A stretch of 64,000 bases of DNA, from positions 62,001 to 126,000 of the forward strand of contig NZ_JAJNAL010000005.1 in NCBI RefSeq assembly GCF_022271405.1, in the 5' to 3' direction. Below are positions 9,201 through 16,868 of this stretch, piece after piece (the stretch's first letter is position 1; each line of letters starts with the position of its first letter). Origin of the DNA: Rhodopseudomonas infernalis (GTDB lineage Bacteria > Pseudomonadota > Alphaproteobacteria > Rhizobiales > Xanthobacteraceae). The notes beneath the pieces are model-generated. The model worked only from the letters and a program-made list of their open reading frames with translations, did no database searches and was not told the origin of the DNA. Both the position numbers and the translations under genes were made by a program.

Positions 9201-10973
9201 GACGGTGAAGGTCGTCGCGGCCAGCAGCGTCGTCGGGGTGCCGCTGATTTGTCCGGTGCTGGTCGAGAACGTCAGGCCCGTCGGCAGCGTGCCGCCGGTG
9301 AGTGCGAAGCTCAACGTCCCGAAGCCGCCGGCTGCGGTAACGGGGGTGAACGGCGTCGCTGCCGAATTTGCCGGAAGCGTCACGGAGGCAACAGCTTGCG
9401 TCGTCGTGAGCGGCGCTGCGTTCACTGTCAGGCTGAATGTCTTGAATGACGTCTGTGCGGTCGGAGTCGTCTGGTCGGTCACGGTGACGGTGAATGTCGT
9501 CGCGGCCAGCAGGCTTGACGGAGTGCCGCTGATTTGTCCGGTGCTGGTCGAGAACGTCAGACCGGTCGGGAGTGTGCCGCCGGATAGCGCGAAAGCCAGC
9601 GTGCCGAACCCGCCGGACGCCGTGACGGGCGTAAACGGGGTGGCGGCGACATTCGCCGTGAGGGTCGTGGAGGCGACGGCTTGGGTTGTCGTCAGCGTCG
9701 CTGCGTCGACTGTCAGGCTGAAGGTCTTGAAAGAACTTTGCGGGGTCGGGGTCGTCTGGTCGGTCACCGTGACGGTGAACGTGGTCGTGGCCAGCAGGCT
9801 TGACGGAGTGCCGCTGATTTGTCCGGTGCTGGTCGAGAACGTCAGGCCGGTCGGGAGTGTGCCGCCGGATAGCGCGAAAGCCAGCGTTCCGAACCCGCCG
9901 GACGCCGTGACGGGTGTAAACGGGGTGGCGGCGACATTCGCCGTGAGGGTCGTGGAGGCGACGGCTTGGGTTGTTGTCAGCGTCGCTGCGTCGACGGTCA
10001 GGCTGAAGGTCTTGAAAGAACTTTGCGGGGTCGGGGTCGTCTGGTCAGTCACCGTGACGGTGAACGTGGTCGTGGCCAGCAGGGTTGACGGAGTGCCGCT
10101 GATTTGTCCGGTGCTGGTCGAGAACGTCAGACCGGTCGGGAGTGTGCCGCCGGACAGCGCGAAAGCCAGCGTTCCGAACCCGCCGGACGCCGTGACGGGT
10201 GTAAACGGGGTGGCGGCGACATTCGCCGTAAGGGTCGTCGCGGCAACGGCTTGCGTCGTCGTCAGCGGGCTTGCCGCAGTGCAGGTGGTTGAGAATTGAA
10301 TCGTCGTATTGGAGTGGGCAGTTATCAGGACTGTGGAGGCGTACAGCGAGCCATTGTTATTGATCTCGTCGACGTCCGACTGGCTGAGCTGTTTTGACCC
10401 ACTTGTGGTTGATGGAAAACCGCCTCCCTGCCCGTCCTTGAAGGTGCTCGGTATGCCAAACCCGCTGCCTCCGGTCGTGAATGTCGTAAAGCCAGCCTCG
10501 ACACCGCTTCCGCTCATGCTGATGCTGTAGTGGATGGTGTCTCCAACTGCGAAATTAGAAGCGCCGGCAGGGTTGTATCCGGAGCCGTCGCCGTCTGCCA
10601 TGCCGTCCACATAGTTGACCGTGAAGTTCAGATTTCCACCGTTTACGGCGTCACAGCCCACCGATGCTGCCCAGCTCAGCGTTGGTAACAGTGATGTAAC
10701 GACGCATGCCGCAGTGGCCAAGACAATCGCGCGGGCTCGGCGCGCGAAGTGCGACGTCGATCTGTCGGCGGTTGCAGAGAGCCTTGTGGGCAGTCGTTCA
10801 CGTCGGATCCGCCTTCGATCGCCATGGCGATCGCCGAATCCCGCATGTTTCAAATTGCTCGGCGTCGACAGTGGTGCTTGCATGCAACGCGAGCGGCCGA
10901 CTGATGGGGGTTTTTCCAAATGCATATCGTCCGCTATTGCTCGGTGCGCAGCTCGCGTCAAAAAGACGATCAC
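6294..10973 (-). CDS. Giant autotransporter with seven Ig-like repeats, two IPT/TIG domains and a C-terminal beta-barrel
   Basis: A type V secreted or surface adhesin-like protein of up to 1559 residues. Order: an extended N-terminus with the hydrophobic signal around residues 78-101 (IVLATAACVVTSLLPTLSWA); a region of about 130 residues with a Cys pair; seven 95-residue He_PIG-like Ig repeats (about 238-902), each holding FTPVTASGGFGTL and LPTGLTFSTSTGQISGTP; two IPT/TIG domains (GPHSGGTTVTLTG and GPGLGGTRVTITG); one Ig-like domain of the Big_3 type; a linker; and an autotransporter beta-barrel from about 7090 to the end, finishing in Phe as outer-membrane proteins do. The frame opens at GTG 10973; ATG codons at 10925 and 10883 are also possible starts. 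It diverges from the tail-collar gene. The ligand is unknown, and adhesion is inferred. Confidence 0.9.
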   Translation of the reverse strand: MIVFLTRAAHRAIADDMHLEKPPSVGRSRCMQAPLSTPSNLKHAGFGDRHGDRRRIRRERLPTRLSATADRSTSHFARRARAIVLATAACVVTSLLPTLSWAASVGCDAVNGGNLNFTVNYVDGMADGDGSGYNPAGASNFAVGDTIHYSISMSGSGVEAGFTTFTTGGSGFGIPSTFKDGQGGGFPSTTSGSKQLSQSDVDEINNNGSLYASTVLITAHSNTTIQFSTTCTAASPLTTTQAVAATTLTANVAATPFTPVTASGGFGTLAFALSGGTLPTGLTFSTSTGQISGTPSTLLATTTFTVTVTDQTTPTPQSSFKTFSLTVDAATLTTTQAVASTTLTANVAATPFTPVTASGGFGTLAFALSGGTLPTGLTFSTSTGQISGTPSSLLATTTFTVTVTDQTTPTPQSSFKTFSLTVDAATLTTTQAVASTTLTANVAATPFTPVTASGGFGTLAFALSGGTLPTGLTFSTSTGQISGTPSSLLAATTFTVTVTDQTTPTAQTSFKTFSLTVNAAPLTTTQAVASVTLPANSAATPFTPVTAAGGFGTLSFALTGGTLPTGLTFSTSTGQISGTPTTLLAATTFTVTVTDQTTPTAQTSSKTFSLTVDTAPLTTTQAVASTTVQVNSAVTPFTPVTAAGGFGTLTFALSGGSLPTGLTFSTSTGQISGTPTTLLAATTFTVTVTDQTTPTAQTSSKTFSLAVNAATLVTTQAVATTTLTVNSAATPFIPVTASGGLGTLGYVLSGGTLPSGLTFSTSTGQISGTPTTLLAATTFTVTVTDQTTPTAQTSSKTFSLTVNAATLVTTQAVATTTLTVNSAATPFIPVTASGGFGTFSFALSGGTLPTGLTFSSSTGQISGTPTTPLSATTFTVTVTDQTTPTAQTSSKTFALTVLQEPPTVTAVSPTSGPHSGGTTVTLTGTHLTGATAVTFGGSAATSITVVNATTITAITPAHAAGSVDVVVTTPAGSATATGLYSYVSNPTITSVTPGSGPGLGGTRVTITGNNFNGATAVTFGGAAATSVTVVSATSILAMTPAHAAGAVDVTVTTPGGSITGAGLFSYTIAATTTTLTSSRNPSDAGQAVSFAATVTASGTAATGTVTFTDGGVTLGSVALSAGVATLTTSGLTVGSHTIVASFAGNTSFGASTSQPLLQAVRTPQDSLKLRALQVVATKVVAQTSGAAISGAIDTAISEGFADGGELIAPSGTGLRFNFTDDPSQGRTGASDPVVDSRWGPVGSRETGGNQAVTAFGIGDPRWSTHSRSRFDDTFAAVDRRAGITKAPPKSAAEPKDWLMWAEVKGAGIGQWNASNSASVLSGNQVNALIGLTRKPLPDLLFGIVGGYETFDYKSGTLNGRLKGDGWTIGSYAAWRSAAGLRFDLAGAYSGIGYDGSAGTAFGSFDGRRWLISGGITGTTEAWGFAIEPSAKLYALWERQNAYVDSLGSPQDQRDFFTGRASAGLKVSYPWLYSAKLTLAPYAGAFADYYFLGDNAETITLAGGAPLASVPLMDGWSARLTGGVAARFGNGAAVAVGGELGGLGGTVQIWTLRGRASVPF
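8268..10262 (-). repeat. Seven in-frame 285-bp tandem repeats coding Ig-like domains
   Basis: An anchor string on the plus strand (gtgct.gtcgag) recurs at 8401, 8686, 8971, 9256, 9541, 9826 and 10111, exactly 285 bp apart each time, so every copy encodes 95 residues with no length drift. Copies near 9541, 9826 and 10111, at the N-terminal side of the protein, are nearly identical over long stretches; those nearer the beta-barrel have diverged. Homogenisation of some copies suggests recent duplication or gene conversion and likely copy-number variation between strains. Confidence 0.95.
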
Positions 10974-11305
10974 AAAAGCAGTGTAGGTCAGTTTGCATTG
11001 ATCACTATCGAGTCGAAAACTCGCATTCGTCCGAGATGAATTTCAATGGGAATCACTAATTGACTCACTTAATAATACGATAAGTTGCATCGGGGTGACA
11101 GGTGGTCATTCTTTCCAAACTACCAATTCGAGTAGGTGCTCGAGAAAGGTATTAGGAGGGGTATTCGGTAGCGGGGTGTTGTCCCGCCTGTGCTGTCCGT
11201 ATTTCTCGACCGCGGTGATGCGACGACTGGACGTCGATTTCGGATTTAACCAGGGGCGGGTGCCCGCTTGCGATCGCCCGCATATTTCAAGCCAGGATGG
11301 ATCAG
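10974..11305. promoter_or_regulatory. AT-richer divergent intergenic region between autotransporter and tail-collar genes
   Basis: About 330 bp with clearly lower GC than its surroundings, lying between two divergent genes, so it must hold both promoters. A TTGACT hexamer at 11060-11065 is followed 15 bp later by TAAGTT (11081-11086), a weak promoter candidate facing the tail-collar gene. TTGAT-N4-ATCGA at 10998-11011 is one base from the FixK/FNR consensus TTGAT-N4-ATCAA, but a single near-match is weak evidence. No convincing gene is seen here. Confidence 0.4.
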
Positions 11306-11944
11306 ATGGCAGATGCATATATTGGTCAGATCATGCAGGTCGCTTTCAATTTCGCGCCCATCGATTGGGCGGTGGCGGCTGGGCAGATGTTCAATGTCTC
11401 ACAAAACCAAGCGTTGTTTTCGCTGATCGGCGGCACCTTCGGTGGCGACGGACGAGCCACGTTCCAGCTTCCAAATCTGCAGTCGCGGGTGATCATCGGC
11501 GCGGGGCAAGGGCCAGGTCTCAGCAACTACGCTTGGGGCGCTCACGCTGGCGTCGAGCGCGTGGCGCTCAACCAGTCCAACCTGCCGGCGCATTCACATA
11601 CGGCGGCCTTCACGCCGACTGGTGGAGGAGGTGGAGGGGGAGCGACGGTGGTCCAGGCATTGAGCGGCGTCCCCGTCGCTTCACTGACGACGGCACCGGC
11701 CGCGGGGTCGATCTTGGCCAACACCGCGCCGATCGGAGGATCGCAGCCGAAGATCTACGCGCCGGCAGGGTCGTCTGGGACGCCCGTGAATCTTGGCGGC
11801 GTGAGTGGTGGGAGTGGAGGAATTACCGGAGGGACCGTTCAGATTGGCAATACGGGTAACAACGTCCCGGTCGAGACGCTACCGCCTTACCTCGCGCTTC
11901 GGACCAACATCTGTCTGACTGGACTCTACCCGATGCAGGATTGA
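11306..11944 (+). CDS. Phage tail-collar domain protein (MdpB / microcystin-dependent-protein family)
   Basis: A 212-residue protein with the N-terminal tail-collar signature: MADAYIGQIMQVAFNFAP, a Trp and an aqueous-looking AAGQMFNVSQNQALFSLIGG, then FGGDGRATFQLPNLQSRV and the LNQSNLPAHSHTA block. After this come glycine-rich stretches (seven Gly near residue 110, and GGVSGGSGGITGG) and a conserved-type ending LPPYLALRTNICLTGLYP. Family members are found on phage tail tips and as stand-alone bacterial genes of unknown role. ATG 11306 is preferred over 11297 because AGGA at 11294-11297 is correctly spaced for it. No other phage gene is nearby, so this is not a prophage. Confidence 0.9.
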   Translation: MADAYIGQIMQVAFNFAPIDWAVAAGQMFNVSQNQALFSLIGGTFGGDGRATFQLPNLQSRVIIGAGQGPGLSNYAWGAHAGVERVALNQSNLPAHSHTAAFTPTGGGGGGGATVVQALSGVPVASLTTAPAAGSILANTAPIGGSQPKIYAPAGSSGTPVNLGGVSGGSGGITGGTVQIGNTGNNVPVETLPPYLALRTNICLTGLYPMQD

Positions 11945-12019
11945 TCCAAGAGGTTGCAACGGGTTCACGACGGACACGCCGTGAACCCGCTGCTGTTGCC
12001 ACGTGTGTTTAAGGCAAGC

Positions 12020-12307
12020 TCAGTTGAAGACGGCCTGATAGCGCCGTCGGCCATTCGTCGGCTGCAACTGCGAAATCAGGATGGTGTAGGGGCCGCCTCG
12101 GCCGCAGTCGAACTCATAGGCGGCGTCGAGCAGATAGACATCTTCCGTCGACTCAAAGAACAGGCTGAACGGCTCGCGTTCAGCGCCGACGAACACTGGC
12201 TTGCGCTGCAGTCTGACGAGGGTCAATTCGACCGGCTCGGGCACGGTCGCGACGCGGACGGCTCGTCCGATCCACGGCTCGAAGTCTTCAGGCTTCATGA
12301 GATACAT
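12020..12307 (-). CDS. DUF6916-like small protein
   Basis: A 95-residue protein (KPEDFEPWIGRAVRV... PFSLFFES... YLLDAAYEF... GPYTILISQLQP... RRYQAVFN). The PFSL block, the Y-x-F/L segment and the terminal YxAVFN are what I recognise from the family Pfam calls DUF6916, whose function is unknown and which often accompanies tail-collar genes. It is convergent with the tail-collar gene and divergent from the GNAT gene. A GAGG ribosome-binding site sits seven bases upstream of the ATG at 12307. The family call is from memory and should be checked by profile search. Confidence 0.75.
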   Translation of the reverse strand: MYLMKPEDFEPWIGRAVRVATVPEPVELTLVRLQRKPVFVGAEREPFSLFFESTEDVYLLDAAYEFDCGRGGPYTILISQLQPTNGRRRYQAVFN

Positions 12308-12468
12308 CGGTCACCTCGATCAATGCGTCCAAGTGAAAAAGCGGAGACGGCGAAATCTCGGAGCCGCTGCCGTCTGCGATGTGCAATCAGTATTCGTTGC
12401 GACAGTTCCTGCCAGACGTCATTGAGGGGCCGCAAAGAGGCCGCGCGGCAATCGGGGTGGGCGCCGCC

Positions 12469-13074
12469 ATGAGCCGTATCGCATCGCAGTTGAGTCTGGC
12501 GGCACCGGGATTGACGGTGCGGCCGATGGTGGCGGCTGACGACGACTTCAGCCGACGTCTGTCGGCGACGTTGCTGCGCGCGGCATTCGTGAATCTCATG
12601 CTGCCGGAGCCGCAGCTCGACGCACTGCTCGCGCTGCAGTTCCAGGCTCAGCAGACTGGTTATCGCCAGTGCTTTCCCCAGGGCGAGTCCTTCGTGATTG
12701 CCGAGGCGGGCCAAGCAGTCGGTCGGGTGATCGTCGCGATCGAGCGGCTGGAAGCGAATTCAGGGGAGGAAGCCGAGCCCAGTGGCTGTCCCTCCGGCAG
12801 CCAGTCACGCGAAGCACTGCGTGTGGTCGATATCGCGCTGCTGCCGGAAGCGCAGTGCCGCGGCATCGGTCGTGAGGTGATGACCGGTCTCGTGATCGCG
12901 GCGCGTTCGCTGAGCTTGCAGGGGCTGACATTGTCGGTCGCGGCATCGAACGATCGCGCGCGAGAGTTCTATGTCCGGCTCGGCTTCGTCGCTCTCGGAG
13001 GCGAGGCCTTTCTGCAGATGATGAAGCCGCTGCCGCAGCACGCGGCCAGGCTGCGGGGCAGCGCATGCGCATGA
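12469..13074 (+). CDS. GNAT-family N-acetyltransferase of the tail-collar locus
   Basis: About 201 residues. The C-terminal half carries the acetyl-CoA binding motif A, LRVVDIALLPEAQCRGIGREVMTGL in parts (the QCRGIG turn for pyrophosphate binding), and a motif B region SVAASNDRAREFYVRLGF typical of GNATs. It probably acetylates a protein or small molecule; the substrate is unknown. The frame is open to an ATG at 12379, but 12469 precedes the first domain-like sequence; neither has a strong ribosome-binding site. It follows the divergent DUF6916 gene and belongs to the collar/DUF6916/GNAT group. A hairpin terminator begins directly after it. Confidence 0.85.
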   Translation: MSRIASQLSLAAPGLTVRPMVAADDDFSRRLSATLLRAAFVNLMLPEPQLDALLALQFQAQQTGYRQCFPQGESFVIAEAGQAVGRVIVAIERLEANSGEEAEPSGCPSGSQSREALRVVDIALLPEAQCRGIGREVMTGLVIAARSLSLQGLTLSVAASNDRAREFYVRLGFVALGGEAFLQMMKPLPQHAARLRGSACA

Positions 13075-13075
13075 A

Positions 13076-13100
13076 AATGGCCGGGACGAGCCCGGCCATT
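13076..13100. terminator. Hairpin terminator between convergent GNAT and binding-protein genes
   Basis: Perfect 10-bp inverted repeat AATGGCCGGG / CCCGGCCATT around a 5-base loop, placed between the ends of two convergent genes (13074 and 13128). It can act in both directions; T tracts are short. Confidence 0.75.
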
Positions 13101-13127
13101 CAGCGCGTCAGCCGCAGAGAGTAGCTG

Positions 13128-14354
13128 TTACTTCTTCACCAGTGGGCACTCGCTCTCGGAGAGCGGTCGGGCCGCATCTTCGGCGGAGATGTCGGCGATC
13201 TTCTTGTAATAGTCCCACGGGCCCTTCGACTCCGCGGGGGTCTTCACTTCGAACAGATAGGCGGGGACCATGCGGCGACCGTCCGCTCGGATGATCGACT
13301 TGCCGAACGGCACGTCGTCCGCCGGGATCTCCTTCATCTTGGCGACGACCTTGGCGCCGTCATGCGGATTGCCGCCCATCGCATCGAGCGTCTTCAGATA
13401 GTGCAGCACAGCGGCATAGACGCCGGCCTGGGTCATCGACGGCTTGGCGTTGTTCTTGGCCTTCTCGGAGAAGCGTTTGGCGAAGGCGCGGGTGTTGTCG
13501 TTGAGATCCCAGTAATAGGACTCGGTGAAGGTCAGTCCCTGCGCGACCTTGAGGCCGAGCGCGTGCACGTCGTTGATGAACAGCAGCAGCGCGGCGAGCT
13601 TCTGTCCGCCCGAGGTGATGCCGAATTCGGCGGCCTGCTTGATCGCATTGGTCGTGTCGCCGCCGGCATTGGCGAGGCCGATGACCTTGGCCTTCGAGGC
13701 CTGCGCCTGCAGCAGGAAGGACGAGAAGTCGGCGTTGTTGATCGGATGCTTGACGCCGCCGAGCACCTGACCGCCATTGGCCTTCACCACCGCGCTGGTG
13801 TCGCGCTCGAGCGCCGCACCGAATGCGTAGTCGGCGGTGAGGAAGAACCAGGTGTTGCCGCCGGCTTTGGTCAGCGCCTGACCGGTGCCGTGCGCCAGCA
13901 TGTAGGTGTCGTAGGCGATCGAGATGGTGTTCGGCGTGCACGCCTTGCCCGTCAGATCGACGCTGCCGCCGCCCGAATTCATCAGGATGATGTTCTTTTC
14001 TTTGACGAGATTGCTGACCGCGAGCGCGACGCCGGAATTGGGCGTGTCGGTGATCATGTCGACCTTGTCGACGTCGATCCACTGCCGCGCGAGGTTGACG
14101 CCGATGTCGGGCTTGTTCTGGTGATCACCTGAGACCAGGTCGATCTTCCAGCCTTTGGCTTCGAGGCCGGAGTCGGCGATTGCCAGCTTGGCGGCCACGA
14201 CCGAATTCGGTCCGCCGATGTCGGCGTACAGGCTCGACATATCGTTGAGGACGCCGATCTTGGCGGTCTTGTCCTGCGCAAGCGCAGGTGAGGCGAACGC
14301 GGCACCCGCCAGCGCAAGCGCGATGGCGCGACGACGTGAGAACACGACTCTCAT
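13128..14354 (-). CDS. ABC transporter periplasmic substrate-binding protein, branched-chain amino acid (Leu/Ile/Val-type) family
   Basis: A 408-residue exported protein. It starts MRVVFSRRRAIALALAGAAF with signal cleavage after SPALA, then the type I periplasmic-binding fold: KIGVLNDMSSLYADIGGPNS, LVSGDHQNKPDIGVNLARQW and WFFLTADYAFGAALERD. These are typical of the many HAAT-family binding proteins that R. palustris-like bacteria use for amides, aromatic acids and other carboxylates, so the ligand need not be an amino acid. ATG 14354 is chosen because GGGGGAA precedes it; the frame is open to 14402. No permease or ATPase gene is adjacent, so it is an orphan receptor here. Confidence 0.92.
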   Translation of the reverse strand: MRVVFSRRRAIALALAGAAFASPALAQDKTAKIGVLNDMSSLYADIGGPNSVVAAKLAIADSGLEAKGWKIDLVSGDHQNKPDIGVNLARQWIDVDKVDMITDTPNSGVALAVSNLVKEKNIILMNSGGGSVDLTGKACTPNTISIAYDTYMLAHGTGQALTKAGGNTWFFLTADYAFGAALERDTSAVVKANGGQVLGGVKHPINNADFSSFLLQAQASKAKVIGLANAGGDTTNAIKQAAEFGITSGGQKLAALLLFINDVHALGLKVAQGLTFTESYYWDLNDNTRAFAKRFSEKAKNNAKPSMTQAGVYAAVLHYLKTLDAMGGNPHDGAKVVAKMKEIPADDVPFGKSIIRADGRRMVPAYLFEVKTPAESKGPWDYYKKIADISAEDAARPLSESECPLVKK

Positions 14355-14435
14355 GATTTCCCCCTTTGAGGATGGCCGATTGTGAGCGGGTGTGATCCCC
14401 ACTTACTGTTAGTCAATCGCGCCGTCCTGCCGAAG

Positions 14436-15179
14436 TCAATCGGCGGTAGGGTCTTTCAGCGTGTCGGAAACGCGGTCGAACAGCATGCCGGTTTCCGACC
14501 AGCTCGGCAGGCAGAGCGCTAGCAACTTCTCTGCTATTTGGTCCGGAGAAGGCAGTGTTTCCGGGTCTTCTCCGGGCATGATAGTGCCGCGCAGCTTAGT
14601 ACGCGTCGGCCCGGGATCGAACAAATTGACCCGGATAGGTGTCGTATTGACCACTTCCTTCGCCCAGACTTGAACTAAAGTATCAAGCGCCGCCTTCGAG
14701 GCCGCGTAGGGGCCGCGATAGGCAGGCGCTCGGCCGTCGCCGTGCGAGGTCAGGAAGACGGCCCGGCCGGCATCGGACGCGCGCAGCAGCGGCTCCATGC
14801 AGCGGATCAATTGGAAGTTGGCGGTCAGGTTGAGGCTGATCACGTCCGACCACGGCTTGACCTCGATATGGCCGAGCGGCGACGACGGGCCCGCGACGCC
14901 GGCGTTGCCGACCAATACGTCGAGCTTGCCGTGGCGCTCATAGATCGAGGCGCCGAGCCGGGCGATGGCTTCGAGATCCTTGAGGTCGAGCGGTACCAAA
15001 GTGACCGGATGGCCGCCCTCGGCGCGGATCGCGTCGTCGAGCTCTTCCAGGCCGCCCTGCGTCTTGGCGACGGCGATGACGTGCGCGCCGGCCCGCGCGA
15101 GAACGCGTGCGGTCGCATAGCCGATGCCGCGCGAGGCGCCGGTGACGAGAGCGATGCGGGATGCGAGAGGTTGAGTCAT
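14436..15179 (-). CDS. Short-chain dehydrogenase/reductase
   Basis: A 247-residue classical SDR. The nucleotide-binding motif TGASRGIG lies near the N-terminus, LVGNAGVAG follows, and the catalytic Ser (LTSHGDG) precedes YAASK. An NAD(P)-dependent oxidoreductase with unknown substrate. The ATG at 15179 is chosen; an in-frame GTG lies nine bases upstream. The purF terminator hairpin lies just upstream, so the gene probably has its own promoter. Confidence 0.93.
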   Translation of the reverse strand: MTQPLASRIALVTGASRGIGYATARVLARAGAHVIAVAKTQGGLEELDDAIRAEGGHPVTLVPLDLKDLEAIARLGASIYERHGKLDVLVGNAGVAGPSSPLGHIEVKPWSDVISLNLTANFQLIRCMEPLLRASDAGRAVFLTSHGDGRAPAYRGPYAASKAALDTLVQVWAKEVVNTTPIRVNLFDPGPTRTKLRGTIMPGEDPETLPSPDQIAEKLLALCLPSWSETGMLFDRVSDTLKDPTAD

Positions 15180-15247
15180 GGCCGGCACTTGAATGTTGAG
15201 CTTTCGGTCGGGACCGCCCCAACCGATACCGTTGTTCTAAAGACGTT

Positions 15248-15272
15248 GAAGCCCGGCACAAGGCCGGGCTTC
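15248..15272 (-). terminator. Terminator hairpin downstream of purF
   Basis: Perfect 10-bp stem GAAGCCCGGC / GCCGGGCTTC with a 5-base loop, 34 bases beyond the purF stop and upstream of the next minus-strand gene. On the minus strand it is followed by AACGTCTTTA, a modest T-rich stretch. Confidence 0.7.
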
Positions 15273-15305
15273 ACGAACTTTAGTAAGATGCAGCCGAGCG
15301 AGCGG

Positions 15306-16844
15306 TTAGCTCGCCTCCGCCAGCAGCGACAATTGTCGCGGCGAGTTCTCGGTCTGGTTCAGGTCGGTCAGCGGCGTCGGATATTCGCCGGTGAAGCAAT
15401 GGTCGGTAAACTTTGGCAGGGCCGGGTCGCGGCCCGGCTCGCCCATCGCGCGGTAGATGCCGTCGACCGACAGGAACGCCAGCGAGTCGGCGCCGATCAG
15501 GTCGCGCATCTGCTCCAGCGAATGCGTCGCTGCAAGCAGGCCGGCGCGGTCCGGGGTGTCGATGCCGTAGTAGTCGGGATGGGTGATCGGCGGCGAGGCG
15601 ATGCGGAAGTGCACCTCGCGGGCACCGGCGTCACGCATCATCTTGACGATCTTCTTGGAGGTCGTGCCGCGCACCAGGCTGTCATCGATCAGCACGATGC
15701 GCTTGCCTTCGATCGCCGCCCGATTGGCGGAGTGCTTCATCCGCACGCCGAGTTCACGGACGCTCTGGGTCGGCTGGATGAAGGTGCGGCCGACATAGTG
15801 GTTGCGGATGATGCCGAGCTCGAACGGCACGCCGCTCTCGCGGCTGTAGCCGATCGCGGCCGGCACGCCGGAATCCGGCACCGGTACCACGACGTCGGCG
15901 TCGACATGGCTTTCTCGCGCCAGCTGGGCGCCAAAGCCCTTGCGCACGTCGTACACCGAACGGCCGCCGACGATCGAATCCGGCCGGGCGAAATAGATGT
16001 ACTCGAAGATGCACGGTCGCGGCGGTTGCGGCGGGAAGGGCTTGTGGGTCTGCACGCCTTGCTCGTCGAACACGATGATCTCACCAGGCTCGACGTCGCG
16101 CACGTACTTCGCGCCGATGATGTCGAGCGCGCAGGTCTCCGACGCCAGGATTGGGCAGCCGTCGAGTTCGCCAAGCACCAGCGGACGGATGCCGAGCGGA
16201 TCGCGCGCGCCGATCAGCTTTTTGTTGGTCAGCGCGACCAGGGAGTAGGCACCTTCGATCGCACGCAGTGCTTCGATGAACCGATCGATGAAGCGGCCGC
16301 GTTTGGATTGCGCGACGAGATGCAGGATGACCTCGGTGTCTGTGGTCGACTGCATGATCGCGCCGCTCTGCACGAGGTCGCGGCGCAGCGTCAGGCCGTT
16401 GGTGAGGTTGCCGTTGTGACCAACCGCGAAGCCGCCGGCGTTGAGTTCGGCAAACAGCGGCTGAACGTTGCGCAGGATGGTCGCGCCCGTGGTCGAGTAA
16501 CGAACGTGACCCACCGCGAGATTGCCCGGCAAACGCGCGATCACATCCGCGCGAGAGAAGGTGTCGCCGACTAGACCGAGGCGGCGTTCTGAATGAAACC
16601 GGCCGTGGTCGTAGGAGACAATGCCGGCGGCTTCCTGGCCGCGATGCTGCAGCGCGTGCAGCCCCAAGGCGGTGATCGCGGCCGCATCCGGATGGCCAAA
16701 AATGCCGAACACGCCGCATTCTTCCCGCAGCGTATCGCCGTCGGTGTCGAATACGTCGTCGTACATCTGACTATCGAGGGTTTGCGGGTCGCGGGCGTCC
16801 GAAGCGGGCGTTGCGGCGTCGTCGGAAGGGCTCTGCGCGTCCAT
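15306..16844 (-). CDS. purF: Amidophosphoribosyltransferase (first step of purine synthesis)
   Basis: Converts PRPP and glutamine to 5-phosphoribosylamine. The 512-residue protein starts with an unconserved 40-residue segment, then EECGVFGIFGH, where Cys43 would be the glutaminase nucleophile exposed by propeptide removal. The glutaminase domain continues with GHVRYSTTG and GHNGNLTN. The PRPP-transferase domain shows VPVPDSGVPAAIGYS and the PRPP loop VLIDDSLVRGTTSKK. ATG 16844 is preceded by GAGAGG at suitable distance; an upstream in-frame TTG is less likely. cvpA lies 24 bases upstream, the usual cvpA-purF pairing. Confidence 0.98.
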   Translation of the reverse strand: MDAQSPSDDAATPASDARDPQTLDSQMYDDVFDTDGDTLREECGVFGIFGHPDAAAITALGLHALQHRGQEAAGIVSYDHGRFHSERRLGLVGDTFSRADVIARLPGNLAVGHVRYSTTGATILRNVQPLFAELNAGGFAVGHNGNLTNGLTLRRDLVQSGAIMQSTTDTEVILHLVAQSKRGRFIDRFIEALRAIEGAYSLVALTNKKLIGARDPLGIRPLVLGELDGCPILASETCALDIIGAKYVRDVEPGEIIVFDEQGVQTHKPFPPQPPRPCIFEYIYFARPDSIVGGRSVYDVRKGFGAQLARESHVDADVVVPVPDSGVPAAIGYSRESGVPFELGIIRNHYVGRTFIQPTQSVRELGVRMKHSANRAAIEGKRIVLIDDSLVRGTTSKKIVKMMRDAGAREVHFRIASPPITHPDYYGIDTPDRAGLLAATHSLEQMRDLIGADSLAFLSVDGIYRAMGEPGRDPALPKFTDHCFTGEYPTPLTDLNQTENSPRQLSLLAEAS

Positions 16845-16868
16845 CGGGCCTCTCAGTTGGGCCAACGC

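Noticed and set aside
8268-10262. Tandem repeats as a possible CRISPR array
   Set aside because: Units are 285 bp, in frame, contiguous without unique spacers, and encode an Ig-like domain.
8971-10299. 442-codon open frame on the plus strand with Val-rich repeats
   Set aside because: It is antisense to the Ig-repeat array; repetition and composition come from the coding strand, and the autotransporter frame has signal, domains and barrel.
10998-11011. FixK/FNR box (TTGAT-N4-ATCGA) near the autotransporter start
   Set aside because: One mismatch and only one site; position relative to the uncertain start is unclear. Noted but not claimed.
11306-11944. Prophage at the tail-collar gene
   Set aside because: No integrase, capsid, terminase, lysis or other tail genes nearby, and no att-like duplication seen.
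14742-16574. 610-codon plus-strand frame opposite purF
   Set aside because: Shadow frame in GC-rich DNA; purF on the minus strand has all catalytic motifs.
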